The notes under the pieces were generated by a model. The model saw only the letters and a program-made list of their open reading frames with translations, ran no database searches and was not told the origin of the DNA. 64,000 nucleotides of DNA from contig JBLDXI010000030.1 of assembly GCA_047495785.1 (NCBI GenBank), forward strand, positions 1,302,001-1,366,000, read 5' to 3'. The translations under genes and the position numbers were made by a program. This document shows, one piece after another, positions 10,801 to 22,749 of this stretch; within the stretch, counting starts at the first letter, position 1; each line of letters opens with the position of its first letter. The DNA is from Lepidodermella squamata. Taxonomy: Eukaryota; Gastrotricha.

Positions 10801-11503
10801 GGTATGATACCTGCAATCGTAAATTCAACATGAATCTGTGAAGATAATCAAAAGACTTGCATTGACTGAAGAACTTCATCGTAAACCGCCGATTCTACAG
10901 AAATATCTTGTTCCCTAGCTATTTGTTTGTAAAAATCCGGCTGACGAATTGTCAGTTTGGATCCAATATGAATGGTTGAAGTTTCAACAACTAACACATT
11001 GAAAAACGTCCGTGAGTAGTAGTAATTACATCCCGATATCAGACGCAGGCGCAACCCACTCACTGTGCGAATCTCCTGCTCAAACAAGCCGATTTCATAG
11101 TAGAATTTGAACGTTTCCCTCGTTATCCCTTCATTTGTGTCATTCAGATGAACAGATGCAATGCGGAAAACGGCATAGTTTGGCAAACGAACCCGCCTTA
11201 TAAACCCATCTGAAGACGATACAAACGAGAGCGAATGATAAATTGATTCCTGTATCAAAGGAAAGAGGTTTGAAAATCGCTGTTGAAGCTTCAAATTATA
11301 AAAAAACCCACATTATAAGGAGTCGTACCGATGACTCCGGATGATAGCTCTGGCAATGAATCATGGTCAGGGAGTTCATCGATCTCGATGAAGTCGATTT
11401 TCTCAAGTTGGTCAGTGATAGTGAAACCTAAGCCTGGTTCGTTGAAAATCGAGGCAGCGAGTGTGAAAAGACAGATGGAAGCTATCGCAGAAATTATGGA
11501 CAT
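7830..11503 (-). CDS. GH65-ectodomain receptor tyrosine kinase 2
   Basis: Predicted 1122 residues; the most divergent family member but fully open. Exons: 11503-11312, 11249-10861, 10810-10548, 10502-9667, 9614-8981, 8931-8095, 8047-7830. It has seven exons because the last intron present in the other five is absent. Intron 2 begins GCAAGT: only this GC-AG choice keeps frame. Ectodomain motifs: LPELSSGVIGTTPYN, GISACGLGRGATRR, TPDSEFFIPP (the other copies have VEQEIFLFQP), GPDELHRNESNNLL and GHTYTAGAFLN. A helix follows, then a kinase with GTGNFGAV, VAVK, HRDLACRN and DFGLSR. The activation loop is FYQ rather than YYR, and the juxtamembrane motif is NYFQPFADYTKL rather than NYVVPFADFTKL. The short tail lacks SQVL. 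It probably has a distinct ligand or signalling output. Confidence 0.92.
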
Positions 11504-12339
11504 AATAGCCTAAAAGATGAATGATAAATTAGATTTCTATGAGAAAGCATTCTTGTTTATTTCAAGCTCCAAAGCATAACCAAAAGCTCTGAAAATAAAT
11601 GTAGAAAATAATTTAGCTGTTATGTCAACGTCACTCTTTAATATTTATATAATTTTATTGCGATCAATAGCTTTAACATATGTCATGTGCGTACTTGTCC
11701 GTTTATCAGCGCTTGAAGCCTTTTATCTGATTTTTAATTATGGCACCTGCCAGACAACATATATTGTTACATAATAAGAATAATATTAAAAATAATAATA
11801 GTGGCTTCATTTTTTTCAGCCTCCTTGCGACTGAACGTCTCTGAAAGTTTCCCGTAATGAAGGAGTAGGCATGATAATGCTGAAACACAGGCACACACGG
11901 AATCATGGAAACACATAGACTTTGAATGTCCAGGTCCGGGAGCTGGAGCGAAGCGACTTGCTCGAGGCCGCAATGCGAGTTGTTTCTTTGCGGGCAGCCG
12001 GTACAGTTTGGACACTTTTGACGACTGGAATTTAGCCTCTTTTCGAACGGATTTAGCGACTTGCAAGAATACACTCCAAAACGACGTGGCCAGCATGGAA
12101 AAAACCGAAAATTCCACAGAAAATAGCGGCATAATTACCTGAAAGACATATTTTCTCCAAAAAACCTTAATTTACTAGGAAAGCATTTCACATATTTCCA
12201 ACAGGCCTAAACAATAGCCGAAAAAAGTCACTATAACATGTTGGGAATCAAGTTAACGACAAAGCGAATAATAATCAGAAATCAATAGCTGCTATACATA
12301 ATTTCACATGACAATTCTAATTAAACAGAGTATGTTTCG
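11504..12339. other. Intergenic, receptor genes 2 to 3
   Basis: Contains the upstream region of gene 2 and the 3' flank of gene 3. A minus-strand open frame of 121 codons (12132-11767) starts with a hydrophobic stretch, but it has low-complexity basic content and no paralogous counterpart. Its status is doubtful and I do not call it a gene. Confidence 0.4.
11675..11718 (-). promoter_or_regulatory. Shared upstream module of receptor gene 2
   Basis: AACATATG at 11675-11682 and TTTATCAGCGCTTGAAG at 11702-11718, about 200 bp upstream of the ATG. The whole 11650-11740 stretch aligns by eye with 7640-7725 upstream of gene 1, including TTTTATTGCGATCAA. Confidence 0.5.
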
Positions 12340-15300
12340 TTACAAAACTTGGCTGTAGTCACCGCAGTTCAATCGATCCAGTTTCTCTTGAAGCTCCAGA
12401 AACGAGGGCCTTTCCTCGTAGTTTTCCTGCCAGCATTTTGCAATGATGTCATCATATCTATGCATCATATCATCATATCAAAGTTCGATTGATCTTTAGT
12501 TCTTAGTTAAACAAAAGTCACATACATTTTATCTGGGCAAGTTGAGGGTTTAGAGAGACGATATCCTTGAACGATGTGAACAATCACCTCCATAGCTTGA
12601 AGTTGTCCGTATGGTTCTTGTTCGCAATCTGGAAGGAAAATTCGAACGAGTTACACTATCAAAACATGAAATATTATAGTATTACTTGTGAATATTTCCC
12701 ACATGATTACTCCGAACGACCAAACATCGCTTTTTAGCACGTAAACGTGTCTTATCAGCGATTCAGGTGGATGCCAACGAACGGGCACGGCATAATCGTT
12801 TTCATTCGCTGTTCGATAGTAGTCATCCCCATCTTCGAGAACCCGGGACAATCCGAAATCAGATATTTTAGCTGTAAAATCCTCCGCCAACAAAACATTT
12901 CGGCATGCCAGGTCTCGATGCATGCAATTCTTGTCATGTAGATAAACCATTCCGGCGCATATCTGGCTTGAGAAACGAAGTCTGTCGCCGAAGCTCACCT
13001 CGTCGAGCCGTCTTGGTTTCAAAAACTCTTTCAAAGTCCCATTTGGCATGAAAGGGACGATAAGATTCGGCTGCTCGTTAAGGATCGCGATTCCGATGAG
13101 GGGCAGGACGTTAGGGTGGTTGAAATCTTTCATAACATAAGCTTCTTTGATTAGTCCAACAACATCAGCCTTCACGTCAGGGCGGATGCTTTTCACGGCT
13201 ACTTCTTGCTCGTCCTTTTCGGGCATACGAAGGATAGCTCGTTGGACCGTTCCAAAATGTCCTGCTCCAAGGATCCCTTTTATCTCGAGCCAGTCATTGC
13301 AAACGTTGATTCGTTCGATGAGAATGACTAGATCCTGAGCGCCTTCGATTCCTTCAATCAGTTTTGTGAAATCGGCAAAAGGTACAACATAGTTTCCATC
13401 CCCATGGGCTTGAGACGTGTTTGTTGTCGGAACATGTTTCTTTCGATAACGAAGGAACAAGATTATAAAAGCTGCAACTACAACAACGAACAAGGCACCG
13501 AAAACTGAATACAAAATTGTAGCCAAATTATCCTCTGAAATTCAAACTTCGATCATAAATTGCGATTGAGGCCCAAAGAGTTTTACCGTCTGGCGATTCG
13601 TTTTGTTCAACCATATCTACCACAGTGTAGTAAGGGTTGTGGCTGTTGAAGTTCCTGTCTTCCAATTGGCAAGTCGAAACGGTATTAACGGTTAACGAGT
13701 AAATAGCTGCTGTTGTATCTGACGTCTCGGCTACCGTAGGAATTTCGAGTACTATTGTGTCGGATGCAATATGGAGATACCGGTTAGCAATTCGGCTATA
13801 CAATCTCGTGACTTTCTTGAAATCTTGGGACAGTAACGGTATGGTAATATGAGTTCGATTTATGTGGTAGTCCATTTCATAGCCTAAAACATGAATTTGC
13901 GATAGAGTTAGGCTGTCTATACCATCTGGTAGCGACGGTTGAAGAATATCGACTCGATTGGGTCTCATCCGAAGTCCTCCGAATCCGAACATGAGGACAT
14001 TCAGGAATGCAGCCGCGGTATATGTGTGACCAATAGCCGCATTTTCCTCGTCAGTGATGTTCCTCCAGATGAAAAATGGCTCGGAATGGTAGTTTTCGAG
14101 CAAAGTTTCAAAGTCTTTCCGACCAGCTGCCATTGAAGCTTTCGTAGCAAGCTGCATTTCAAGAATAGCTTTGACAGCCAAAGAGGTGCCGGGAATTTCC
14201 ACTTGCTTGATCCCAGCTTCATAAGTTCTCCCAAAGCGGCAGTTGAAATTCTAAATATTTGAACCTCATGTTATGCAGTACCGGGCTAAAATACATACGT
14301 CAATATCATTTCTCAAGAGACCTGGTGGAGCCTGTTCTAGGAATTTCCCGGAAAAGTTGTACCCAACTGGGAAATGAGTCAAGAGAACATCGGCCTGAGA
14401 AATAGCATCACTCGATTCGAAACCGTCGAACTGAGAGTGGGTCTGCGTAACGTTGTCGTACGGAAATTTTAGGCGCTTGGACATGTCCAGCAGCTCGTCG
14501 TCGATCGGATTTCCAATGCTGCAGGCCAAATACTGAGTAAAGTGAACTGCGAGTTGCCCGAGGACGTTGTTTAGCAAATTGTCAGACTGATTATGGTGGA
14601 GTTCATCAGGTCCAGTTACGCCCCTGATCGAAATGAAGTCGGTATCGCTGCTCTTACCGGTTTTCATCTTTGTAGCAAATTTCTCATTCAGAGGTTTGTT
14701 GATTTGCAACAAATGTATAGGTGTGATGGATTTTACCCTTTTGATGAAATATAGCAGTCGGGAGGCGAAACTGAAGAGCCCATCGCTGTATATTCCTTGT
14801 TGCGAGCAATGAGGACACCATGTTGCTGCGACGGCAACTCTTGTAGAAGTTTCATAGGGCACGTTGACGTTTGACGTGAAGGTATTCGATGAGCGAAGTA
14901 ACATAAGTTGTTCGGCCAAATCAGGAATCAGCCATGCAACAGGTTGGAATAGAAATATTTCTTGCTCCACGGTTTGGCGGCCACCGAATTGACGTCGCGA
15001 AGAGCCGCGCCCGAGGCCGCACGCAGAAGCTCCGTTGAAAGACTCATACACACCATCGCTAGTTTTCAAGCCATCTAAATCCACAGCGATCTGGCTAAAG
15101 ACTTGATAGTAAGCTGATCGAATAGCTCTGTTGATAACAGCTTCTCGCGGACCTAAAGAAGATCACAAATTTTATGAGGGTAGAATGATTCAACGAGAAC
15201 GAAGGAGAAAGCCGTTGTTAAAACTAGAATTAAAGTTTGATGGATCATCAGATGAGACCAACCTTTCACTGTGATACTCCCAGTATCAATCAAGCTCTGC

Positions 15301-16258
15301 CATTTTGTGACTTGGTAATCGATCAGTTCATTAGCTGGTAGCGCCATCAACCTTGCAAATTCATCACGAACGATCTTTTCATCGTGATCAATTGTCTGAC
15401 AGGCCATCGTGGATTCTGTAACTTCACCGGTGATCGCAATCTCGAGGTAAGCTTTCCCTGAGAGAGCGCTGTGGGCACTGTGGGCATAAATCCTTGTATT
15501 TCTTTTGCCGAAGGCTGAATCAGGTACGACGATGTCGACAAATCTATGAAACCATTTGGAAAACTGTTTTCAACAATTGAAATCAGTCTCCTTACGTAGC
15601 ATTGCAGCAGCCAACCTCCTTTAAACTTCTCGTCAACTTGACTCCATATCGATCTTGATAGACTTCATCACTCAAAAGGCCGGCATATTTCTTATCCTGA
15701 TGGAACCGAATGGTAGATCCAATGAAACGTTTGTCAGCTTCAATTGAAACAGCGTGGAAATAGGTTCGCTTGTACAGAAAGCTGCATCCGTAATATGAGC
15801 TGATGTTGATACCTCGTTGGGTCGTGATCAGCTCTTGCCAAATTCCGACTGTTTGATAGAAACGATACTTTCTATCAGTGATAATTTCGGATTCGTTGTC
15901 AACTTCAATCGATTCGACTTTGAATACGGCATAGTTAGGCAGGGGCAGACGTCTGACGTAACCAAAATCGTTGTAAAATTGCGTTGATAGGTAAATCGAC
16001 TCCTGAATAATTGGGAAGAGTCGACTCCTTAAAATGTAAGACTTGAAATCAAGTTTAACAAACGCTGTAGACGACGGTTCCTATGATGCTTGATGCAAGC
16101 TCTGGCAGCAAGTCTGGATCGTCGAAATTAAAATGTGGCCCGACTTCTTTGAATTCGATTCGCTTCAACATTTCCGGTATAGATTGGTTTGAAGCAGTAA
16201 CAATGAATGGAGTAAATAGTAGAAGTGTAAGAATAAACATCAATCCCGAGAGATGCAT
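12340..16258 (-). CDS. GH65-ectodomain receptor tyrosine kinase 3
   Basis: Predicted 1156 residues. Exons: 16258-16064, 16002-15596, 15543-15263, 15152-14299, 14250-13587, 13534-12686, 12628-12526, 12457-12340; all GT-AG with closing phases. The signal peptide starts MHLSGLMFILTLLLF. GH65 signs: DLLPELASSIIGTVVYS, GASACGLGRGSSRRQFGG, TVEQEIFLFQP, GPDELHHNQSDNLL and GHTYTAAAFLN. A helix (ILYSVFGALFVVVVAAFII) is followed by juxtamembrane NYVVPFADFTKL. Kinase: GAGHFGTV, VAVKSIRPDV, MKDFNHPNVLPLIG, HRDLACRN, DFGLSR with DYYRT, and PVRWHPPESL. It ends DRLNCGDYSQVL. The start sequence and exon lengths pair it with gene 5. No damage seen. MKDFNHPNVL recalls the MET/AXL branch of receptor kinases, by eye only. 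Confidence 0.94.
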
Positions 16259-16329
16259 TTTCAGCTTTTAATCTTGAATATCAATCAAGATCAGAAATAA
16301 ATCATCGAATGGGAACTGTAGCAAGTGCC

Positions 16330-16383
16330 AACATATGTTAGGAATGTAAAACACGCCGAAATGCATTATCGGCACTTGAAACA
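16330..16383 (-). promoter_or_regulatory. Shared upstream module of receptor gene 3
   Basis: AACATATG (16330-16337), then ATTATCGGCACTTGAAAC (16366-16383), 72-125 bp upstream of the ATG. The closest match is the gene 5 region (AACATATGCTAGGAATGTAA versus AACATATGTTAGGAATGTAA). Confidence 0.5.
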
Positions 16384-16860
16384 TAAGGAAGATAAGGACT
16401 TTGTAATTATTTGGCGTGAGAGTGATTACCTATCAAAATATTCAAGGCTGCTAATTTCTCAATCTATCGATGTATCGAAGATTAAAAGCAGAAAAGCATA
16501 TGTTTAGTATTTTGTATGCTGCTGTTTGCTGCATGCTTTTCAGGTTCGACAAGTTGGCAAAGAAACAGGATGTTCAATCTCTGTCAAATTTTAAGGCGTA
16601 AGACTCGCTCGAGCAAACATCAAAACCGCAAATCTTGACGTTTCAGTATTTAATTCCGTCATTGGCCGAATTCGAGTTCATATCTACCATGCAAGGATCA
16701 GGATCGTTGTGGTTGAAAAAGACTAATTACACAAACTATTAGTGACTTTTATTAACTACGTGCCTCCCAGAAGAGGCATTTCTGAGGGGTTATAAATAGC
16801 ACTTGTTTACATCTGAAAGCGAGGCACGAGGCGGCAAGACCGTTGCTACGTCTTAAGACA

Positions 16861-16874
16861 GTTGCCATGGCAAC
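16861..16874. promoter_or_regulatory. Perfect palindromic RFX X-box-like site
   Basis: GTTGCCATGGCAAC matches the RFX X-box consensus (GTNRCC, 0-3 nt, RGYAAC) on both half-sites. No adjacent start codon explains it. It could regulate a receptor gene or be a chance match. Confidence 0.35.
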
Positions 16875-17221
16875 GTGTTGAAAGAGACGGACACGGATTT
16901 TGTGTAATTGCAAATTTTACTCGCTGAAGGCTGTGAAAGGATAACGCCATAAATCGCAAAGGCGTCGCCATTATTTTCCAGGGCGACTTTGATTTGACTG
17001 GTTAGCCTTTGTTTTTTAGCCTTTTTTTTATTTTTTAACATGAAAAGCCTAGCTTTTCAGGCGGGAACAAGGGAGAACTCTATGGAAAACCATGGAGAAA
17101 TATAATTTGGCCTTTTTTGACGATTTGGTTTTTAATAGAGCCGGTAGGCATCCCAGCTTCAAAGTTGTTTCGAATAATCGATGCTCTACATTCGTAAGCT
17201 TAAGCCTAAACTCAACAAATT

Positions 17222-17285
17222 GCACGACTAAATGCTTTCATCACGGAGTCATAGCAACAATAAATTGACCAATCAACGAGCGGTT
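17222..17285 (+). repeat. Repeat shared with 46039-46100
   Basis: GCACGAC followed by TTTCATC, then GGAGTCATAGCAAC and ATTGACCAATCA with about 80% identity by eye to 46039-46100. Both copies lie just upstream of a fragment of the CUB-channel family, so it may be part of that gene family's original flank. Confidence 0.45.
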
Positions 17286-17314
17286 CAAAGTGCTACTTAC
17301 TACTTGTAACACAA

Positions 17315-17391
17315 TGGATCAGTTCTTAGGAATCAAAGAGGTTGATGAGACTATAACGATATCTGGTATCATCTAACTCCGCTGGAACGGC
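17315..17391 (+). pseudogene. Cys-loop channel exon fragment
   Basis: About 77 bp nearly identical to the beginning of the ligand-binding domain of the channel gene at 39613-39690 (GATCAGTTCTT, GGAATCAAAGAGGTTGATG). A CAA codon has become TAA, and similarity stops abruptly on both sides. It is a dead fragment, not a gene. Confidence 0.75.
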
Positions 17392-17708
17392 AACTAGGGG
17401 GTATTTTCGGGCCCCGATTTTATGACCAAAGGGTCCTCCCTGTGGTTTTTTCGGGGTTTTCCCACTTTGGCCTGCCGAACTGGGGGTACGATACCCCTCA
17501 TTCCCCCCGTACTTCGCGCCCTGCTTGCGATAAACGTCTCTGTTAAATCACCGAAGACTGGCGAATGGCAATGGACAGGGGCGACACTGTATTATGGTCG
17601 CCATCAATTTAAGCAAAGTGCTCGACACGCTCGATCCGGATAGTGGCGAGGAGTCAAATCAAATCAATCAAAGCAATCAAATCAAATAAACAAATTAGCC
17701 AAAGCTCA

Positions 17709-17935
17709 TTCTGACAGCCTACCGGTCCGAAATGGCGTCCCCCAAGGCAGCGTGCTAGGCCCTCTCATGTTTGTGATCTACTTCAACGAGCTTGCGTCAG
17801 TGCCTCTCAACAGCATTGTCGCCAAAATACGCCGATGACACTACTTTGTCCAGCATTCATCCTGATTCTAACGAAGCTACTTGTCTTCTCCAAATCGATG
17901 TCGATTTAGTTGGCTCATGGTTCAAGTCAATGGCA
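17709..17935 (+). mobile_element. Non-LTR retrotransposon reverse transcriptase fragment
   Basis: The translation gives PVRNGVPQGSVLGPLMFVIY, the classic LINE RT motif, followed after a one-base frameshift near 17825 by YADDTTLSSI, the catalytic YADD box. Only the palm core remains. A jockey/CR1-type element is likely, but the clade cannot be set from so short a piece. Confidence 0.8.
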
Positions 17936-18239
17936 AGAATTCGTACTGATGATACTCGGTCCCCACTCGGAAAACCAGGTCACGGTGCAGTCGTTCCCGC
18001 CTTATCATCACAGCAAGCTCAAAAGAGTCTTGCCTATAGAGCCTATAGAGTATCGCCTGTTACATAGCGAGTAAAGTACCAGATGAATACGATCGAGCTT
18101 CGAACGTGGTGCGAAAATCACTAAGATCCGCCTACCCAGTGTGCAACTTTTAGAGGGAATGGGGGTTATCATGTATCATCTGCTCGGCAAAACCGGACAA
18201 TCAAAGTTAAAATTTAGCCGGCTGTTTTGTTATTTTTGA

Positions 18240-18307
18240 GAGGTTTTGGAGCTATATAGTAGAAAATCTTAAAGAGGTTTTGGAGCTATATAGTAGAAAA
18301 TCTTAAA
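18240..18307 (+). repeat. Exact 34-bp tandem duplication
   Basis: The 34-bp unit starting GAGGTTTTGGAGCTATATAG occurs at 18240-18273 and again, identically, at 18274-18307. A recent slippage or repair duplication. Confidence 0.9.
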
Positions 18308-18570
18308 GTCTCGTTGCTTCACTCGATTTTCGGTTGAAACCACTAGTCATTTTGACATAATACAGCAACATTTCTATACCATCCGTTGCAGCTTCAGGAA
18401 CGGCGATCGCAACCTGCTCACGATGTCAAAAATTTCGCAAACCCCTCTTTTCATTTGTTAACGGCCAGTATCATTTATTTTGGGGAACGCTCTTAGCTGG
18501 TTCATTAAATGCTTTAAGCTTCTCGAAGTTCTGACTTATGGACATTAATTCGAAGACTAAAACACGCAGT

Positions 18571-21500
18571 TCACAGTACTTGACTAAGGTCGACACAGTA
18601 CATTCGATCTAGGTTTTCTTTAAGCTCCTCAAACGAGGGTCTTTCTTCATAGTTCTGCTGCCAGCATTTTGAAATGATATCGTCATATCTAAACGAAACC
18701 ATGGAAATGAAGTTGTCCCTTAAAAAGGCAAAGTTAACTTACAATTTATCAGGGCAAGCCGCAGGTTTAGATAAACGATAGCCGTGGCTGATGTGAACAA
18801 TCACTTCCATAGCTTGAAGTTCCTCGTACGGTTCGTGTTCACAATCTGTTGGAGAAATTCTCTTCAAAAACAAGATCGAAACTGAAAACAGGATAATTAC
18901 TTGTGAATATTTCCCACATGATTACAGCGAACGACCAAACGTCACTTTTTAGCACGTAAACGTGTCTTATCAGCGATTCAGGTGGATGCCAACGGACTGG
19001 GACAGCATAATCGCTTTCATTCGCTGTTCGGTAGTAGTCATCATCATCCTCGAGAACTCGGGACATTCCGAAATCAGATATTTTAGCCGTAAAATCCTCG
19101 GCCAACAAAACGTTGCGGCAAGCCAGGTCTCGATGCATGCAATTCTTATCGTGTAGATAGACCATCCCGGCACATATCTGGGTGGAGAAACGAAGCCTGT
19201 CTCCTAAACTCACCTCGTCAAGCCGTTTTGGTTTCAAAAACTCCTTCAACGTCCCATTTGGCATAAAAGGGACGATAATATTCGGCTGTTCGTGTAGGAT
19301 CGCGATTCCAATGAGGGGTAGAACGTTAGGGTGGTTGAAATCTTTCATAACATAGGCTTCTTTGATGAGACCAACAACATCTGCCTTCACGTCAGGGCGG
19401 ATGCTTTTCACAGCTACTTCTTGCTCGTCCTTATCAGGCATTCGAAGTATGGCATGTTGAACAGTGCCAAAGTGCCCGGCTCCAAGGATCCCTTTTATCT
19501 CGAGCCAATCATTGCAAACGTTGATACGTTCAATGAGAATGACCAGATCCTGAGCACCTTCGATTCCTTCGATAAGTTTTGTGAAATCGGCAAAAGGCAC
19601 AACGTAGTTTGCTTCTCCGCTGGAAGGAAACGTGTTTGATATTTTTGCAGCATTCTTTCGAGACCGAATGTACAAGATCAGGAGAACCGCTACTATAACA
19701 ACGACTAAAGCACTGAAAGTTGACAATAAAATTACAACCAAGTTATCATCTGTAAAAATTGAGAATTCGATCAAACAAGGGGAATTAGGCCTCAATATTC
19801 TTGCCTTCTGGCGATTCGTTTTCATCAACAATGTCGACTAGGGTGTAGTAAGGATTGTGGCTGTTGTAGTTCCTATCATTCAACGGACATAGGGAGCTAT
19901 CGCTAGCTATGAATGAGTAGATTGCCGCTGTCGTGTCTGACGTCTCGGCAACCGTAGGAATTTCCAGCTCTACCTTATCGGATGCGAGATCGATATACCG
20001 CTTCCCAATTCGACTGTATAGGCTCGTGGTTTTTCTGAATTTCGCGTTCAGATACGGAATGGTGATATGAGTTCGATTTATATGATAGTCGACATTATAG
20101 CCCAAAAGTTCGATATCGAACAGCGAGAGGCTCTCGATACCATCGGGTAGCGATGGTGGAAGAATGTCGACTCGATTGTGTCTTATTCTCAGCCCTCCAA
20201 ATCCGAACATCAGGACATTCAGGAAAGCAGCGGCAGTATATGTGTGGCCAATTGCCGCATTTTCCTCATCAGTGACGTTTCTCCAGATGAAAAATGGCTC
20301 AGAATGGTAATTTTCTAGCAGATTTTCAAAGTCTGCCATTGACGCTTTCGTAGCAAGCTGCATTTCAAGAATAGCTTTGACAGCCAAAGAGGTGCCAGGA
20401 ATTTCCACTTGCTTGACCCCAGCTCTGAATGTTCTGCCGAAGAGGCGATGATAATTCTTAAAATATTCCATTATATTTTGCCTTGAATCTGATGACAACT
20501 TACGTCAATATCGTTTCTCAAGAGGTCTGGAGGAGCCTGTTCCAGGAATCTCCCTGAAAAATTGTACCCAACTGGAAAATGAGCCAAGAGGACATCGGCC
20601 TGCGAAATCGCATCATTCAAATCGAACCCATCGAACTGATAGTGGGCCTTCATAACGTTGTTGAACGGAAATTTCAGGCGCATCGATTTTTCCAGCAGGG
20701 CCTCATCGATCTCATCTCTATTAATACAGGCCAAGTACTGGGTAAAGTGAACCCCCAGTTGCCCTACAATATTGGTTAGCAAATTGTCAGACTGATTATG
20801 GTGGAGTTCATCAGGACCAGCGACGCCGTAGATCGAGATGTACTCATTATTACCGCTGTTCTTTGATATCTCTTTCGCAAGATGTTTGTTTATATAGACA
20901 TTATTTGCTCTGCACAAATCAACAGCGCTCATGTTCCCCCGTTTGATAAAGTATAGCATGCGAGAGGTGAAACTGAAGAACCCATCAATGTAGATGCCTT
21001 GCTGCGAGCAACGAGGGCACCATGTTGATGAAACTCCAACTCTGTTCACTATTTCATAGGGGTTCAAATTTTGTTCGTTAAAGGTTGTAGGGCGGAGCAG
21101 CATGAGTTGCTCGGCCAAGTCAGGCCTCAGCCACGCAACAGGTTGGAATAGAAATATTTCCTGCTCCACAGTTTGGCGGCCACCGAATTGACGCCGCGAA
21201 GATCCGCGGCCAAGGCCGCACGCAGAAGCTCCGTGAAATGTGTCATAAAGCCCCGTTTTAGGGTCAAGTTTCGATTCCGCGATGTTGAAATCGATCTGGC
21301 TGAAGACTTGATAGTAGGCTGATCGAATGGCTCGGTTTATAACATCTTCGCGTGGCCCTTGTATCAACAGTTCAAAATGACAGTTCTTTGTTGAGAAAAG
21401 AAAGTATAAAAATGATACCAACCTTTCACGCTGACGTGGCCAGATTTAATCCTGACATCCCAGTCATCAACTTGAATTCTCATCAGCAAATTAGATCGCA

Positions 21501-22403
21501 AAACCGGATTCATCATGCCAGTGAACTCAGTCTTAGCTGCATCTGAATCGACATCGATGGTCTGAAAGGCCACAAAGGTTTCCGTAACTCCAGCTCTAAT
21601 CTCAATGTCGAAATAGGATTGGCCAGTTAGGGCAAATGTGCTATTCACATATATCGATACGGTTTGAGTATGGTCGGAGAGAGTATTCGGTACAATGATG
21701 GACACGTATCTAGTTAGAGAGATTCACACACCTGTTACAAGGCTCATATTACTTACGATGCATTGTAGCCGGCCACGTGGAATTCTTTGTCAATAAAGAG
21801 ATATTGATATCGATCTCGGAGGACTTCTTCACTAAGAAGCTCGTCGTATTTTTTATCGCGATGAAATCGAATGGTCGAGCCGATAGAATTGTTGCCGGCT
21901 GATATCGAAACAGAATGGAAATAGGTTCGTTTGTACCGAAAGCTGCATCCGTGATATGAACTGATGTTGATCCCTCGTTGAGTCGTAATCAACTCTTGCC
22001 AAATTCCGATTGCTTGGTAGAAACGATACTTTCTGTCAGTAATATTTTCAAATTCATTATCAATTTCGATCGATTCAACTTTGAATACTGCATAGTTAGG
22101 CACGGGCAGTCTTCTGACGTAACCAGAATCGTTGTAAAAAAGCGATGACAGGTAAATCGATTCCTAGAACAACTTTAAGATGCAATAATTTATCAATCAA
22201 TTTTTACGAACGTTATAGATGACAGTTCCGATCCTGCCCGATGCCAGCTCTGGCAGCAAGTCTGTGTCGTCAACATTTAAATTCGACCCGACTTCCGTGT
22301 AATCGCTTCCAGCTAAAACTTGCGCTATCGTTCTATCAGCAGTAACGATCGACGAAGTTCGCAGCTGAAATGTAAGTATCAATATCAATTCTGAAAGTTT
22401 CAT
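18571..22403 (-). CDS. GH65-ectodomain receptor tyrosine kinase 4
   Basis: Predicted 1153 residues. Exons: 22403-22212, 22163-21757, 21709-21423, 21357-20504, 20456-19805, 19749-18901, 18845-18743, 18688-18571. Intron 5 must start GCAAGA to hold phase 1 (GC-AG), as in gene 6. The chosen start is MKLSELILILTFQL, a good signal peptide; an upstream in-frame ATG at 22487 would put 28 residues before it. GH65 signs are as in gene 3, with an in-frame loss of AGRK after KASMA. The transmembrane helix is VVILLSTFSALVVVIVAVLL. The kinase has all catalytic motifs, with DFGMSR instead of DFGLSR and loop DDYYRT. It ends DLSQVL. The start sequence, promoter and GC donor pair it with gene 6. Confidence 0.94.
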
Positions 22404-22451
22404 TTCCAGTTTATAGCTCAGCTTTTGTCGATGAAAAGAGGACAAAAGGGT

Positions 22452-22510
22452 AACATGTGTCGGAAATCGACAACACGTGTAAATCAATACTTTCTACTTC
22501 AAGATAAGGC
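22452..22510 (-). promoter_or_regulatory. Shared upstream module of receptor gene 4
   Basis: AACATGTG (22452-22459), an E-box CACGTG near 22473, then CTACTTCAAGATAAGGC (22494-22510), which carries a GATA site (GATAAG). Gene 6 has nearly the same block at the same distance from its ATG. Confidence 0.55.
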
Positions 22511-22749
22511 TGATTGTAATTATTTGAACTGAGATCAAGTATCAACCTTATCGCAAACGAATGTAATTGAGCAAAATCAATACTAACACGATAAGTAGCA
22601 TATGCGTTGCCCTGATTTCGCGACTTTTACATACCTGAAGCATTTCTGTTATCAAAAGGTCCATACGTGATCCGGGATTTCATGAACGTTGAATGAAACT
22701 TGGTCCGTATATCGTACATTGTAAATCACGACCCTCGAATTTGAGGAGG

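Larger units (their letters stand above)
16259..18570. other. Intergenic, receptor genes 3 to 4
   Basis: Mostly unassigned sequence. It holds the gene 3 upstream module, a palindromic RFX-type site, a fragment of the channel gene, a non-LTR reverse transcriptase fragment and a 34-bp tandem duplication (each listed separately). The first 300 bp resembles the region upstream of gene 5, as expected from block duplication. Confidence 0.5.

Noticed and set aside
11767-12132. 121-codon minus-strand frame with a hydrophobic start, as a secreted protein gene.
   Set aside because: No paralogous support, low-complexity basic content and no convincing splice or promoter context.
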